A DNA stretch of 64,000 nt from Sabulicella rubraurantiaca. Lineage in GTDB: Bacteria; Pseudomonadota; Alphaproteobacteria; Acetobacterales; Acetobacteraceae. Shown here piece after piece: positions 32,469 to 42,129 of the stretch. The notes under the pieces are model-generated. The model worked only from the letters and a program-made list of their open reading frames with translations, made no database searches and had not been told where the DNA came from. The translations under genes were made by a program, and so were the position numbers. Each line of letters opens with the position of its first letter. Position 1 is the first letter of the stretch. Location: positions 62,001 to 126,000 of the forward strand of contig NZ_JAFEUU010000006.1 in the NCBI RefSeq assembly GCF_017355885.1. The letters are read 5' to 3'.

Positions 32469-33494
32469 TTGTGCAATTTCATGCTGCGAGAGTTCGCGCG
32501 CCGGAAGCTTCACAAAGAGGTATGCCATATCATGCATTGGCGCCTTCGCATTCTTCGGGGCACGATCTACTCCCATGTCCCGTTTGGCGCAGCGCTTCGC
32601 CGCGCCAAACGCCTGCTCCGCCCCCCGACCGATGAAAGCCCCAGCACCCGCTTCGCTATCGCCGATGGCCTGCGTCAGCTCTCTCTCCTTTCCCGTCCTG
32701 GAGTAAGATTCCCCACCTCGTCGTTGCTCGAAATGGGCACGGGGTGGCTGCCGGTGATTCCCCTCCTTTTCCACATGGCGGGGTATCGCCGGATCGTCCT
32801 GACAGACACCGAAAAGCTGATGGACGACGCGACGGTGGAAATCGCGAAGCGATCCATCCGGCGCCGCCTGCCCGAGATCGCCAAGGAACTCGGCATGACG
32901 GAGGAGGCCGCAATGGCCGCGCTGGAGAGGCCTTTCCAGCCCGAGTATCGCGCACCCTGGGACCCCCAGGCAGACAACCTGAGCCCGGTGGATATGCTGA
33001 TCTCGCGCTGTGTCTTCGAGCATGTGCCGCCCGCGGAGCTGGAGGAATGCCTCGCCGCATTCCGCAAGGTTGTCCGTCCGGGCGGCGTCATGTGCCACGT
33101 CGTGGACAACAGCGACCATTGGCAGCACCTGCACCACGCGCGCAGCCCTGTGCAGTTCCTGACTTGGCCGAAGGGCGGTCTCATTGAGCGCTTCGCGACG
33201 CTCAACAGATACGGCTACACGAATCGCCTGAGGCACTCCGATTACATTGAGATGTTCCGGCGCACCGGATGGGAGATTGTCACCGCAGAAGGTGAGCCAG
33301 ATCCACGCAGCCTGAAGGATCTGCAGCAGCTTCGCCCTGCCCCGCCCTTCGATACGCGCGACGCCAGCGACTTGGCGATCCTTTATTCTTGCTTCGTGGT
33401 GCGCAACCCGGTCGACGCCGTGAAACAGCCAAGCGTGACGGCGCAAGCTGGCGGACGCGCACATGAGAACGCGAACAATCTGGGCCCCTCTTAA
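32469..33494 (+). CDS. Class I SAM-dependent methyltransferase, probable glycan-related, lower GC
   Basis: 341 residues. Rossmann motif I appears as SLLEMGTGWLPVIPLLFHMAG, with RIVLTDTE as the acidic motif II; SPVDMLISRCVFEHVPP and RKVVRPGGVMCHVVD are motifs IV/V. The sequence resembles methyltransferases of surface-polysaccharide clusters, but the substrate is unknown. TTG 32469 is preceded by AAGGGA at good spacing; ATG 32481 is an alternative. Base composition is lower (53% and 58% GC in two sampled 60-base lines) than in the neighbours, suggesting acquisition. Its stop overlaps that of convergent hslR by 3 bases. Confidence 0.75.
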   Translation: MCNFMLREFARRKLHKEVCHIMHWRLRILRGTIYSHVPFGAALRRAKRLLRPPTDESPSTRFAIADGLRQLSLLSRPGVRFPTSSLLEMGTGWLPVIPLLFHMAGYRRIVLTDTEKLMDDATVEIAKRSIRRRLPEIAKELGMTEEAAMAALERPFQPEYRAPWDPQADNLSPVDMLISRCVFEHVPPAELEECLAAFRKVVRPGGVMCHVVDNSDHWQHLHHARSPVQFLTWPKGGLIERFATLNRYGYTNRLRHSDYIEMFRRTGWEIVTAEGEPDPRSLKDLQQLRPAPPFDTRDASDLAILYSCFVVRNPVDAVKQPSVTAQAGGRAHENANNLGPS

Positions 33495-33775
33495 CCCTGC
33501 CCCTCCGCGATCTCCTCATACAGCGTGCGCGCCTCGGAAGCGGGGCCGCGCCTCTCGCCGAGATCCAGCACGCGCCACACCCGCACCCTCTCGCCCAGCG
33601 CGAAGGTCAGCACGTCGCCCACCCGCACACGCGCATGCGCCTTGGTGACGGGCTGGCGGTTCAGCCGGAACCCGCCCGCCTCGATCAGCCGGGCGCAGGC
33701 CCCCTTGGTCTTGGCGACGCGCGCATGCCAGAGCCAGGCGTCGAGGCGCAGGAAATCCTCCGGGACTTCCGTCAC
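33491..33775 (-). CDS. hslR: S4-domain RNA-binding heat-shock protein 15
   Basis: 94 residues. S4 domain: LRLDAWLWHARVAKTKGACARLIEAGGFRLN, then KAHARVRVGDVLTFAL. Hsp15 rescues 50S subunits carrying stalled nascent chains. The GTG start at 33775 (VTEVPEDFLRLDAW) follows GGGGAG. It normally follows the helicase gene in this class; here a plus-strand glycosyltransferase gene separates them. Confidence 0.87.
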   Translation of the reverse strand: MTEVPEDFLRLDAWLWHARVAKTKGACARLIEAGGFRLNRQPVTKAHARVRVGDVLTFALGERVRVWRVLDLGERRGPASEARTLYEEIAEGQG

Positions 33776-33892
33776 GCGGCGCCGCTCCCCAGGGGGGATG
33801 CGCCCCCTTCTTGCCCAGGGACCATGCGCCCCTATTGTCCCGCTGATGCGCGGCTCCGTCCAGCTTCGCGCGCAGGACCGGGAAGACGCCGC

Positions 33893-35392
33893 ATGACTCC
33901 GCCGCCAGCCGAAGCCGACGGGCCACGCCTGGTGCTGCCCCTCCTGCTCCTCCTCGCCCTCGCCCTCCGGCTCTTTCAGCTGGGCACCGGGTATTTCTGG
34001 ATGGACGAGATCGCGACGGTCTTCTTCATCCGCCTGTCCTGGGAGGAACTCTTCGGCCCGATCGCCCGGCTGGAGCCCAACCCGCCCGGCTATTACGCCC
34101 TGCTCAAGGTGCTGCGCCCGCTGCTGGGCGAGGGCGAGTGGGGGCTGCGCCTGCCCTCCGCATTGGCCGGCGCGGCTGCGGTGCTGCCGGTCTTCCTGTT
34201 CACGCGCCGCGCCTTCGGGCCACGCGCGGCGCTGGTGGCCGGGCTGCTCCTCGCCGTGGCGGGGCAGCACGTCATGCAGTCGCAGGAGGCGCGCAACTAC
34301 GCCACGCTGTTCCTCCTGGCCGCAATCGCCCTCGCCTCCCTGGAGGCAGGGCTGGAGACGCCGGGGCGGCGGGGCCTCGCGCTGCTGCTGGCGCAGGGGC
34401 CGCTCTGGGCGGTGATGCTGTACCTCCATGCCACCTCCGCCTTCGCGGTCCTTGGGCTGGGCTCCTATGCGCTGGCGCGAATCCTGCCGCGCCGGGCCTG
34501 GGCGAAGCTGGGGACGCTGGCAATCGCGGGGCTGGTGGCGCTGCTGCTCTGCCTGCCGTGGCTGGGCATCATGCTGGAATTGTCGCGCCAACCCACCGTG
34601 GCGCTGACCTGGATCCCGCCGCTGACGGCGTTCTGGGCCTGGGCCTCGCTCACCCATGCCCTCGCCGCCCCGGTGCTGGAAGCGGGCTGGGTGGCCACCG
34701 CCACCTGCGCCGCGCTGTTGCCGCTGGGAGTGGCCGCCTGCCTGGCTTGGCGACGGCGCGACGGAAGGGCAGGCGCGCTGCTGCTGGCGCTCGCCGCCGG
34801 CGTAGGGCTCATGGTGGCGGCGAGCCTGTTCCGCCCCGTGCTGCTGGACCGCACGGCGCTGGTGCTGCTGGTCTTCGCCCTGCCGCTCTACGGCTATGCC
34901 GCCACCGCGCCGCGCCTCGGCGCGCTGCTTCTCCTGCCGCTTGCCCTGCTGACCCTGGGCGGGCTTCTCACCCATTACCGCGAGGATGCGGCGCATGGCC
35001 GGCGCTGGCAGCCCTGGGGCCGCGCCATCGTCGCGATCGAGCCGCGCATCGCCCCGGGCGAGCGCCTGGTGATCGCCGGCACTTTCGAGCTTCTGGCGCC
35101 CGTCCTTTATGGCGGCGAAAGGCTGGCCGCGTCCCGCCCGGCCTGGGCGGTGGTCCCGCCCGGGGACCGGCTGGCGCGGAGGGTCATCGCCCGCATCCCA
35201 GGTGCCGCCATCCTGGACACGGAAGGGCCCTGCCCCGGGCCGGAGGCGGCGCGCGGCGCCTGGGTGCTGGGCTTCGCCCCCGCCGGGGAGTCGCGCCCCA
35301 TCCGCTTCCTCGAAGCTTGCGGCTGGGCGCTGGAGGCGAGCGAGGAGCGCTTTGCCGCGCTCCGCCTCCGCCGCCTGCGCGCCCCGCCCTAG
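33893..35392 (+). CDS. GT39/ArnT-like membrane glycosyltransferase
   Basis: 499 residues, about ten transmembrane helices in residues 10-390, C-terminal soluble part of about 110. The catalytic loop motif MDEIATVFF (Asp-Glu after helix 1, within GTGYFWMDEIATV) and NPPGYYALLKVLRPLLGEGEWGLRLPSALAG are typical of the PMT_2/GT39 family, which uses polyprenyl-phosphate sugars. Acceptor unknown; lipid A, cell-wall glycan or protein are possible. It is convergent with the helicase gene (1 base apart) and divergent from hslR. Confidence 0.85.
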   Translation: MTPPPAEADGPRLVLPLLLLLALALRLFQLGTGYFWMDEIATVFFIRLSWEELFGPIARLEPNPPGYYALLKVLRPLLGEGEWGLRLPSALAGAAAVLPVFLFTRRAFGPRAALVAGLLLAVAGQHVMQSQEARNYATLFLLAAIALASLEAGLETPGRRGLALLLAQGPLWAVMLYLHATSAFAVLGLGSYALARILPRRAWAKLGTLAIAGLVALLLCLPWLGIMLELSRQPTVALTWIPPLTAFWAWASLTHALAAPVLEAGWVATATCAALLPLGVAACLAWRRRDGRAGALLLALAAGVGLMVAASLFRPVLLDRTALVLLVFALPLYGYAATAPRLGALLLLPLALLTLGGLLTHYREDAAHGRRWQPWGRAIVAIEPRIAPGERLVIAGTFELLAPVLYGGERLAASRPAWAVVPPGDRLARRVIARIPGAAILDTEGPCPGPEAARGAWVLGFAPAGESRPIRFLEACGWALEASEERFAALRLRRLRAPP

Positions 35393-35393
35393 C

Positions 35394-38279
35394 TCACTTC
35401 AGCTTCAGCTTCAGCAGCGCCGCGAAGGGGCTGTCCTCGGCCGTGGTGGTCGGACGGTCCTCGTGGAAGGTACGCGTCTCGGGCCCGCCCTTGCCGAAGC
35501 GGTCATCGCGGTCACGGCGCGGCCGGTCGTCCCGCCGGGGGCGATCGTCGCGGCGCCCCTCCTTGCGTGGGCCGTTGCCCTGGGCGCCCTCACCACGCGG
35601 CCCTTCGCCCTGCGGACGGTCGCCACGTTCCTCGCGGCGCGGGCCACCCTTGCCGGCGAAGGGGCGGTCGCGGCGCGGCCCGCGATCGGGCCGGGGACCA
35701 CGCGCTTCGCGCGGCGCATCGCCCGCTTCGGCTGGGGCGGCGCCCTCGGCGGGGGTGGCGCCTTCCGCTGCCGGGGCGCGGCGTTCGTCGCGGCGCGGCG
35801 GGCGGCGATTCTCCTCGCGGCGGGGCGGGCGCTGCCCGTGGCGCGGCGCGCGCTCGGGACGGGCCCAGGCCACCATCACCGGCGGCAGCGGCCCCTCCAC
35901 ACCTTCCGGCAGTGGGGCCGGCGTGATCAGCCGGAAGCCGAGCCCCGCCAGCACGTCGCCCAGCAGATCGCCGCGGATGCCGAACTTGCCCAGCGTCTCG
36001 GGCGGCAGGGGCGCGGGCGCCTTGCGGGTCAGGTAGCCCAGCTCGCCCGCCACGCGCTCCGCCACATCGAGGCGCACGTAGATCGGCCCGGCCTTCACCC
36101 AGCCGATGATCTCGGCAAAGCCCTCGGGCCAGGACAGGGCCAGCACCCCGTCGGCGGGAATGGAGACGAGACCCGGCGCCGGCAAAGGCGGCGTCGGGAT
36201 GTCGTGGCTCAGCGCCCAGAGCTGCGCGCGCATCCCCATCGGGCGCGGCTTCAGCACCTCGGGCACGTAGAGGGCGAAGCGGCCGGCGCGGATGCCGATG
36301 CCCTTCAGCTTGGCCTTCAGCTCGTTGTTGATCTGGTGGCGCGTGTCGCCGGGCTTCAGCCCCAGCGTCTCGCGCAGCTGGTAGGCGGGGCCGCGCAGCG
36401 TGTTGTCCTCGGCCGCCTTGGCCTCCACCTGCGCCACGGCGGCGAGGTCCTTGCCCAGCGCCCCCTCGATGAAGGCGACGAGCTTCTGGCGGATGCGCTC
36501 CTTCTGTGCGCTGTCGAGGAACTCGCTGTCGCGCACCTCGATCACCGGCTTGCCCGGCTCGGGGCCCATCTTGAGCCGCGCCACCTCGGCGCCGTCCCAC
36601 AGGATGCGGTGCTCGGGGCTCAGCGCGAAGGCCTCGGGCTTCGCCACCTCCAGCGCGGCGACGCGGCGCGGCATCTCCATCGCGAGCGCCCGGCGCGCGG
36701 CGCGCAGCACCAGCTTGCGCTCCTCCTCGCCGCCCTCGCCCGCATCGGGGGAGAACTGGAAGCCTTCCACCTTGCCGACATTGTGGCCTTCCACCACCAC
36801 CTCGCCGGAGCGGGTGACGGCGGAAAGCAGCTCGTCCTGCGTGTCGTCCAGGCGGCGGATCAGGTGCGCGGCGCGACGGTCCACGAAGCGCGCCGTCAGC
36901 CGCTCATGCAGCGCGTCGCTCACCGCGTCCTCGGCGGCGCGGGCGGCGTCCTGCAGCGCGGGCGCGTCCTTCACCCAATCCGCGCGCGCGGCGATGTAGG
37001 CCCAGGAACGGATATGGGCGAGACGCGCCATCAGCGTGTCCAGGTCGCCCTCGACGTTGTGGCAGCCGGCGATCTGGCCGCGGATCCAGTCCTCCGGCAG
37101 GGTGCGGTTGTCGCACAGCTCCTCGAAGATGCGGGCGCAGAGCCGCGTGTGGCTGTCATCCGCCAGCTTGCGGAAGTCGGGCACCTGGCACGCCTCCCAC
37201 AGCAGCGCGACGCGGGCGCGGGAGTTCGCGCGCTCGCGGATCGCGGGCTCGCGCGCCAGGGCGGCGAGGACGATGTGGTCCGTCGCGTCATTGCCCTTGG
37301 TCAGCCCGGGCTGCGGCGGCGGCGCGGCGAGGCTGTCCAGCAGCGCATCCACCGACGAGAAGTCGAGGTCGCTGTTGCGCCAGACCAGCGCCTGGAGCGG
37401 CTCGAAATGGTGGTTCTCGACCTTGTTCACCATCTCGTCCGGCAAGGGTGGGCACTCGGCCGTGGTGCCGAAGGTGCCGTCGCGCATGCCGCGCCCGGCG
37501 CGGCCGGCGATCTGTGCCGCTTCCTGCGCCGTCAGCGGGCGCGGGCGGTTGCCGTCGAACTTGGTGAGCGAGGCGAAGGCCACATGGTCCACGTCCATGT
37601 TGAGCCCCATGCCGATCGCGTCGGTGGCGACCAGGAAATCCACCTCGCGGTCCTGGTACATCTTCACCTGGGCATTGCGCGTGCGCGGGGAGAGCCGCCC
37701 CATCACCACGGCGCAGCCGCCGCGCCGGCGGCGGATCGCCTCCGCAATTGCGTAGACCTCGCCCGCGCTGAAGGCGACGACGGCGGAGCGCGCCGGCAGG
37801 CGCGTCAGCTTGGCCGGACCGGCATAGGTCAGCTGGGACAGGCGCGGCCGTGTCTCGACCTCCACCTGCGGCACGAGGCGCTGCAGCAGCGGGCGGATCG
37901 TCTCGGCACCCATGAACATCGTCTCGACCAGGCCGCGCGCGTGCAGCAGCCGATCGGTGAAGATATGGCCGCGATCCGGGTCGGCGCAGAGCTGGATCTC
38001 GTCCACCGCCAGGAACTCGACGCGGCGGTCGAGCGGCATGGCCTCCACCGTGCAGGCGAACCACTTGGCCTCGGGCGGGACGATCTTCTCCTCGCCGGTG
38101 ATGAGGGCGACGTTCTTCTCGCCCTTCTGCGCCACCATGCGGTCGTAGTTTTCCCGCGCCAGCAGGCGCAGCGGGAAGCCGATGATGCCGGAGGAATGCG
38201 CCAGCATCCGCTCCAGCGCCAGGTGAGTCTTGCCGGTGTTGGTGGGGCCGAGGATGGCTTTCACGCGCGCGTCGAACAT
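35394..38279 (-). CDS. SUV3/MgpS-like DEAD-type helicase with RG/RD-rich tail
   Basis: 961 residues. ATP-dependent RNA helicase of the alphaproteobacterial family related to mitochondrial SUV3. Walker A GPTNTGKTH at 11-19, DEIQ box VDEIQL, motif VI QIAGRAGRGM, and zones such as SSGIIGFPLRLLAREN. The C-terminal 150 residues (from about 810) are a low-complexity Arg/Asp/Gly/Pro-rich tail, likely disordered and RNA-binding, ending in the short hydrophobic SPFAALLKLKLK. The gene heads the typical helicase-hslR-fdxA-carD order. Confidence 0.9.
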   Translation of the reverse strand: MFDARVKAILGPTNTGKTHLALERMLAHSSGIIGFPLRLLARENYDRMVAQKGEKNVALITGEEKIVPPEAKWFACTVEAMPLDRRVEFLAVDEIQLCADPDRGHIFTDRLLHARGLVETMFMGAETIRPLLQRLVPQVEVETRPRLSQLTYAGPAKLTRLPARSAVVAFSAGEVYAIAEAIRRRRGGCAVVMGRLSPRTRNAQVKMYQDREVDFLVATDAIGMGLNMDVDHVAFASLTKFDGNRPRPLTAQEAAQIAGRAGRGMRDGTFGTTAECPPLPDEMVNKVENHHFEPLQALVWRNSDLDFSSVDALLDSLAAPPPQPGLTKGNDATDHIVLAALAREPAIRERANSRARVALLWEACQVPDFRKLADDSHTRLCARIFEELCDNRTLPEDWIRGQIAGCHNVEGDLDTLMARLAHIRSWAYIAARADWVKDAPALQDAARAAEDAVSDALHERLTARFVDRRAAHLIRRLDDTQDELLSAVTRSGEVVVEGHNVGKVEGFQFSPDAGEGGEEERKLVLRAARRALAMEMPRRVAALEVAKPEAFALSPEHRILWDGAEVARLKMGPEPGKPVIEVRDSEFLDSAQKERIRQKLVAFIEGALGKDLAAVAQVEAKAAEDNTLRGPAYQLRETLGLKPGDTRHQINNELKAKLKGIGIRAGRFALYVPEVLKPRPMGMRAQLWALSHDIPTPPLPAPGLVSIPADGVLALSWPEGFAEIIGWVKAGPIYVRLDVAERVAGELGYLTRKAPAPLPPETLGKFGIRGDLLGDVLAGLGFRLITPAPLPEGVEGPLPPVMVAWARPERAPRHGQRPPRREENRRPPRRDERRAPAAEGATPAEGAAPAEAGDAPREARGPRPDRGPRRDRPFAGKGGPRREERGDRPQGEGPRGEGAQGNGPRKEGRRDDRPRRDDRPRRDRDDRFGKGGPETRTFHEDRPTTTAEDSPFAALLKLKLK

Positions 38280-38353
38280 GCTTGATCCGGAAGAGAAGCC
38301 GGGTGGTTATGCACCCATCCCCGCGCAATGCAATCTTCCCACCCGTGTGAAAC

Positions 38354-39460
38354 GTGAGCCAGGCCCGCCCCTTCGCCCTCGCCTTCGCCGCGCAGTTCCT
38401 TGGGTTCGGCGCCGCCCTGCCCTTCCTTCCGGCCATCCTGGCGGCGGGCGGGCTTTCCGCTGGCGAGGTGGGGACGGTGCTGGCCGCGGGCTCCATCATC
38501 CGGCTGCTTTCCGCGCCGCTGCTCGGCCAATGGGCCGACCGGAACGGGGATGCGCGGCGCGTCCTCCTCGTCGCCGCGCTGGTGGCGGGGCTGGCCGCTT
38601 TGGGCTTCGGGCTGCTGGCAGGCTTCGCGCTGCTGCTGGCGGTGCAGCTTCTCCATGCCGCCGCCGCCGCGCCGGTGATGCCGCTGACCGACGCGCTGGC
38701 CCTGCGCGCCGGCGGCTTCGACTATGCGCGGGTGCGGGCGGCGGGTTCCGTCTCCTTCATTGCCGGCGCGGTGCTGGCCGGGTTCCTGGCCGATGCCACC
38801 GGGCCGCGCGCCGCCGCCTTTCTGCTCGCCGGCGGAATGTTCGCCACTGCGCTGGTGGCGCCACGCCTGCCACGCCCGCCATCGCGCCCGCCCGGCGAGG
38901 CGCCGTCCGGCCCGCTCTGGGCGCCTTGGCGTGAGGCGGGGTTCCGCCGCCTCCTGCCGCTTTCCGCCGCTGTGCAGGGGTCGCACGCCGTGCTCTACGG
39001 CTTCTCGGCCATCCATTGGCAGGCTTCCGGCCTGTCGCCGGGGCAGGTCGGGCTGCTCTGGGCCACGGGGGTGGTGGCGGAGATCGTCCTGTTCCTGAAG
39101 GGCGGTGCGCTGACGGCCGCTTTGGGCAAGCGCGGCCTCGCCCTGCTGGCGGCAGGGGCGGGGGTGGTCCGCTGGGGCGCGACGGCGGTGGTCGTGGATT
39201 TCTGGACCTTGCTGCCGCTCCAGGCGCTGCACGGCCTCACCTTCGGGGCCATGCACCTCGCCACCATGCGGGCGTTGCTGGAGCTTCCTGCCCCCCTCGC
39301 CGCGCGGGCCCAGACCCTGCACGTGGCCGCGGTGGGCGCGGCCATGGGGAGCCTCACCTTCGCGGGGGGCTGGCTCTATGCGGGGTTCGGCGGCCTCGCC
39401 TTCTGGGCCATGGCCGGGCTCTGCGTCCTGGCCCTGCCCCTCGCCGCGCGGCTACGCTGA
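38354..39460 (+). CDS. MFS transporter, HcaT-like
   Basis: 368 residues, about 12 transmembrane helices. Belongs to the MFS_1-like group that includes the 3-phenylpropionate transporter HcaT and nucleoside:H+ symporters: FGFGAALPFLPAIL at helix 1, motif A-like loop LGQWADRNGDARRVL, FSAIHWQASGLSPGQVGLLWATGVVAEI at helix 7-8. GTG start at 38354. Substrate unknown. Divergent from the helicase gene (74 bases). Confidence 0.85.
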   Translation: MSQARPFALAFAAQFLGFGAALPFLPAILAAGGLSAGEVGTVLAAGSIIRLLSAPLLGQWADRNGDARRVLLVAALVAGLAALGFGLLAGFALLLAVQLLHAAAAAPVMPLTDALALRAGGFDYARVRAAGSVSFIAGAVLAGFLADATGPRAAAFLLAGGMFATALVAPRLPRPPSRPPGEAPSGPLWAPWREAGFRRLLPLSAAVQGSHAVLYGFSAIHWQASGLSPGQVGLLWATGVVAEIVLFLKGGALTAALGKRGLALLAAGAGVVRWGATAVVVDFWTLLPLQALHGLTFGAMHLATMRALLELPAPLAARAQTLHVAAVGAAMGSLTFAGGWLYAGFGGLAFWAMAGLCVLALPLAARLR

Positions 39461-39557
39461 GGGGCGTGGCGCAGGGGACACGACGGGGTTCATCCCCGTG
39501 TTCCACAGGGCACGGTCGGTGACTTCGGCACCCCCGCCGCGCTAGGGTGGCAGGCTC

Positions 39558-41078
39558 ATGAACACCATTCACCCGCCTTCCATGGACGAGGATCGCGGCC
39601 TTCTCGGCCTCGGCACCCGCCTTCCCCCGGCCAATCTCCAGGCCGAGCAGGCGCTGCTCGGCGCGCTGCTCGCCAACAACAAGGCCTATGAGCGGGTGAG
39701 CGAGTTCCTGGAGGCGGAGCATTTCGCTGACGCCATCCATGGCCGCATCTACACGGCCATCCGCCGCCGGGTGGAGAACGGCCAGCTGGCCGACGCGGTG
39801 ACGCTGCGCCACGAATTCGAGCACACGGGCGACTTGGCCGAAGTCGGTGGCCCTGCCTACCTGTCGCAGCTCCTCACCGCCATGGTCGGCATCGTCAATG
39901 CCGGTGAATACGGCAAGCTGATCCACGACCACTGGCTGCGCCGCCAGCTCATCGACCTGGGCGAAACGGTGGTGAACCGCGCCTTCGGCGCCGAGCCGGA
40001 ACTCGAAGGCAAGGACCAGATCGAGGCGGCGGAACAGGCGCTGTTCAACCTCGCCACGGAAAAGGCGAGCGAAGGCGGCGCGATTTCCTTCGAGAAGGCG
40101 CTGACCCGCGCGGTGGAGGTGGCGGCGGCGGCGCTGGAGCGCGGCGGCGGCGTGTCCGGCCTGCCCTCCGGGCTGCGCGACCTCGACGCCAAGATGGGCG
40201 GGCTGCACGACAGCGACCTGCTGATCCTCGCGGGGCGTCCCGGCATGGGCAAGACGGCGCTCGCCACCAAGGTCGCCTTCGGCGCGGCGCAGTTCCTCCT
40301 CCGCGACACGGAGGAGCAGAAAGGCCCGAACGCCGTCCCGCCGGCCGTCGCCATCTTCTCGCTGGAAATGAGCGCGGACCAGCTGGCCAACCGCCTCCTG
40401 TCCGAAAGCAGCCGCATCCAGGGCGACCGCATCCGCCGCGGCGAGATCAGCCAACGCGAGTTCGACAATTTCGTCGCCGTGTCTCGCGAGCTGTCGCGCC
40501 TGCCTATCCTGATCGACGACACGCCGGCTATCACCCTGTCGGCGCTGCGCACGCGCTGCCGCCGCATCCAGCGCACGCGCGGCCTGAAGTTCATCGTGGT
40601 GGACTACCTCCAGCTCATGCGCCCTGCCGTCGGCACGCGGCCGGAATCCCGCGTGCTGGAGATCAGCATGATCACGCAGGGGCTGAAGGCCATCGCAAAG
40701 GAGCTGCACATTCCCGTCATGGCGCTGTCCCAGCTGTCGCGCGCGGTGGAGCAGCGCGAGGACAAGCGGCCGCAGCTTTCCGACCTTCGTGAATCCGGAT
40801 CGATCGAGCAGGACGCGGACTGCGTGATGTTCGTGTATCGCGACGAATACTACCTGAAGGCGCGAGAGCCGAAGATCACCAACTTCACCGATGACGGCAA
40901 GTTCCACGAGGCGATGGAACGCTGGCAGCAGGACATGGAACGCGCGCATAACAAGGCCGACCTGATCATCGCCAAGCAGCGTCACGGCCCCACCGGCACC
41001 ATCCCCCTCTTCTTCGAGGCGGAGTTCACCCGGTTCGGCGACCTGGACACGCATCACGCTCCCGAATACGCGGAGTGA
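39558..41078 (+). CDS. dnaB: Replicative DNA helicase DnaB
   Basis: 506 residues. Hexameric fork helicase. N-terminal domain PANLQAEQALLGALLANNKAYERVSEFLEAEHFADAIHG; RecA-like motor with Walker A GRPGMGKTA at 226-234, IFSLEMSADQLANRLL, Walker B IVVDYLQLM, and LSQLSRAVEQREDKRPQLSDLRESGSIEQDAD. The C-terminus KQRHGPTGTIPLFFEAEFTRF is intact. No intein. alr starts 1 base after its stop, the common alphaproteobacterial order. Confidence 0.97.
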   Translation: MNTIHPPSMDEDRGLLGLGTRLPPANLQAEQALLGALLANNKAYERVSEFLEAEHFADAIHGRIYTAIRRRVENGQLADAVTLRHEFEHTGDLAEVGGPAYLSQLLTAMVGIVNAGEYGKLIHDHWLRRQLIDLGETVVNRAFGAEPELEGKDQIEAAEQALFNLATEKASEGGAISFEKALTRAVEVAAAALERGGGVSGLPSGLRDLDAKMGGLHDSDLLILAGRPGMGKTALATKVAFGAAQFLLRDTEEQKGPNAVPPAVAIFSLEMSADQLANRLLSESSRIQGDRIRRGEISQREFDNFVAVSRELSRLPILIDDTPAITLSALRTRCRRIQRTRGLKFIVVDYLQLMRPAVGTRPESRVLEISMITQGLKAIAKELHIPVMALSQLSRAVEQREDKRPQLSDLRESGSIEQDADCVMFVYRDEYYLKAREPKITNFTDDGKFHEAMERWQQDMERAHNKADLIIAKQRHGPTGTIPLFFEAEFTRFGDLDTHHAPEYAE

Positions 41079-41079
41079 C

Positions 41080-42129
41080 ATGTCCACCGGCAAGCTGACC
41101 ATCGACCTCGGCGCGGTCGCGCGCAACTGGCGCATCCTGTGCGGGGTCCATGGCGGCGGGGCGGTGGCGGCGGTGGTGAAGGCCGATGCCTACGGGCTGG
41201 GCGCGGCCCGCGTCGCCCCCGCCCTGCAAGCGGCGGGCTGCCGCCATTTCTTCGTTGCCACGCCCGGGGAGGGCGACGCGCTGCGCGAAGCCCTGGGCGA
41301 TGGGCCGATGATCGCCGTGCTGGACGGTTTCGCCGGCACGCGGCGCGAGCGCCATCCGGGCGTCATCCCTGTGCTGAACAGCCTGGACGACATCGCCGCG
41401 CACGAGGGCGAGGCGGTCCTGCACCTGGACACGGGCATGAGCCGCCTCGGCCTGTCCCCCACCGAAATGGAAATGCTGGCAGCCGAGCCGCATCGCCTCG
41501 ACCGCGTGCGGCTGCGCTACCTCATGACCCACCTCACCGTGGCGGAGGAGCCGGACCATCCGCTGAATGCGCGGCAGGCGGAACGTTTCGAGGCGGCCTG
41601 CGCCCGGCTGCCGCCCATCCCGCGCTCCTTCGCCAATTCTTCGGGCATCTTCCTGGGCCCGCGCTTCGGCAGCGACCTCGCGCGCCCTGGCGCCGCGCTT
41701 TACGGAATCAACCCCAGGCCGGGGTGGCCCAACCCGATGGAGCCGGTGATCCGCCTCGCCCTACCTATCTTGCAGATCCGCGAGGTCGGGCCCGGCGAGA
41801 CGGTGGGCTATGGCGCCGCCTGGCGCGCCACGGCGCCTTCGCGCATCGCCACCGTGGCGGGCGGCTATGCGGATGGCATCCCGCGCGCCTGGGACGGGCG
41901 CGGCAGGGGCTTCCTGCATGGGAAGGAGGCGCCGCTCGTCGGCCGCGTCTCCATGGACCTGATGACCTTCGACGTCTCCGCCATCCCCAAGGCTCGCCCG
42001 GGCGACTGGCTGGAGGTGATCGGGCCGGAACAGGACGCGGATGCGGTCGCCGCCGCCGCCGGCACGATCGGCTACGAAATCCTGACCCGGCTGGGCCGCC
42101 GCTTCCAGCGGGGCTATGTGGGCGCATGA
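41080..42129 (+). CDS. alr: Alanine racemase
   Basis: 349 residues. PLP enzyme making D-alanine for peptidoglycan. PLP lysine is Lys34 in VVKADAYGLG; second catalytic base Tyr244 in VGYGAAWRA; substrate pocket blocks HLDTGMSRLGL, FANSSGIFL, ARPGAALYGINP and GRVSMDLMTFDV. Slightly short N-terminus. The mlaE-type gene overlaps its stop by 4 bases. Confidence 0.95.
   Translation: MSTGKLTIDLGAVARNWRILCGVHGGGAVAAVVKADAYGLGAARVAPALQAAGCRHFFVATPGEGDALREALGDGPMIAVLDGFAGTRRERHPGVIPVLNSLDDIAAHEGEAVLHLDTGMSRLGLSPTEMEMLAAEPHRLDRVRLRYLMTHLTVAEEPDHPLNARQAERFEAACARLPPIPRSFANSSGIFLGPRFGSDLARPGAALYGINPRPGWPNPMEPVIRLALPILQIREVGPGETVGYGAAWRATAPSRIATVAGGYADGIPRAWDGRGRGFLHGKEAPLVGRVSMDLMTFDVSAIPKARPGDWLEVIGPEQDADAVAAAAGTIGYEILTRLGRRFQRGYVGA

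Noticed and set aside
35109-38285. A 1058-codon plus-strand frame opposite the helicase
   Set aside because: Antisense to a clearly conserved helicase; sequence is compositional noise.
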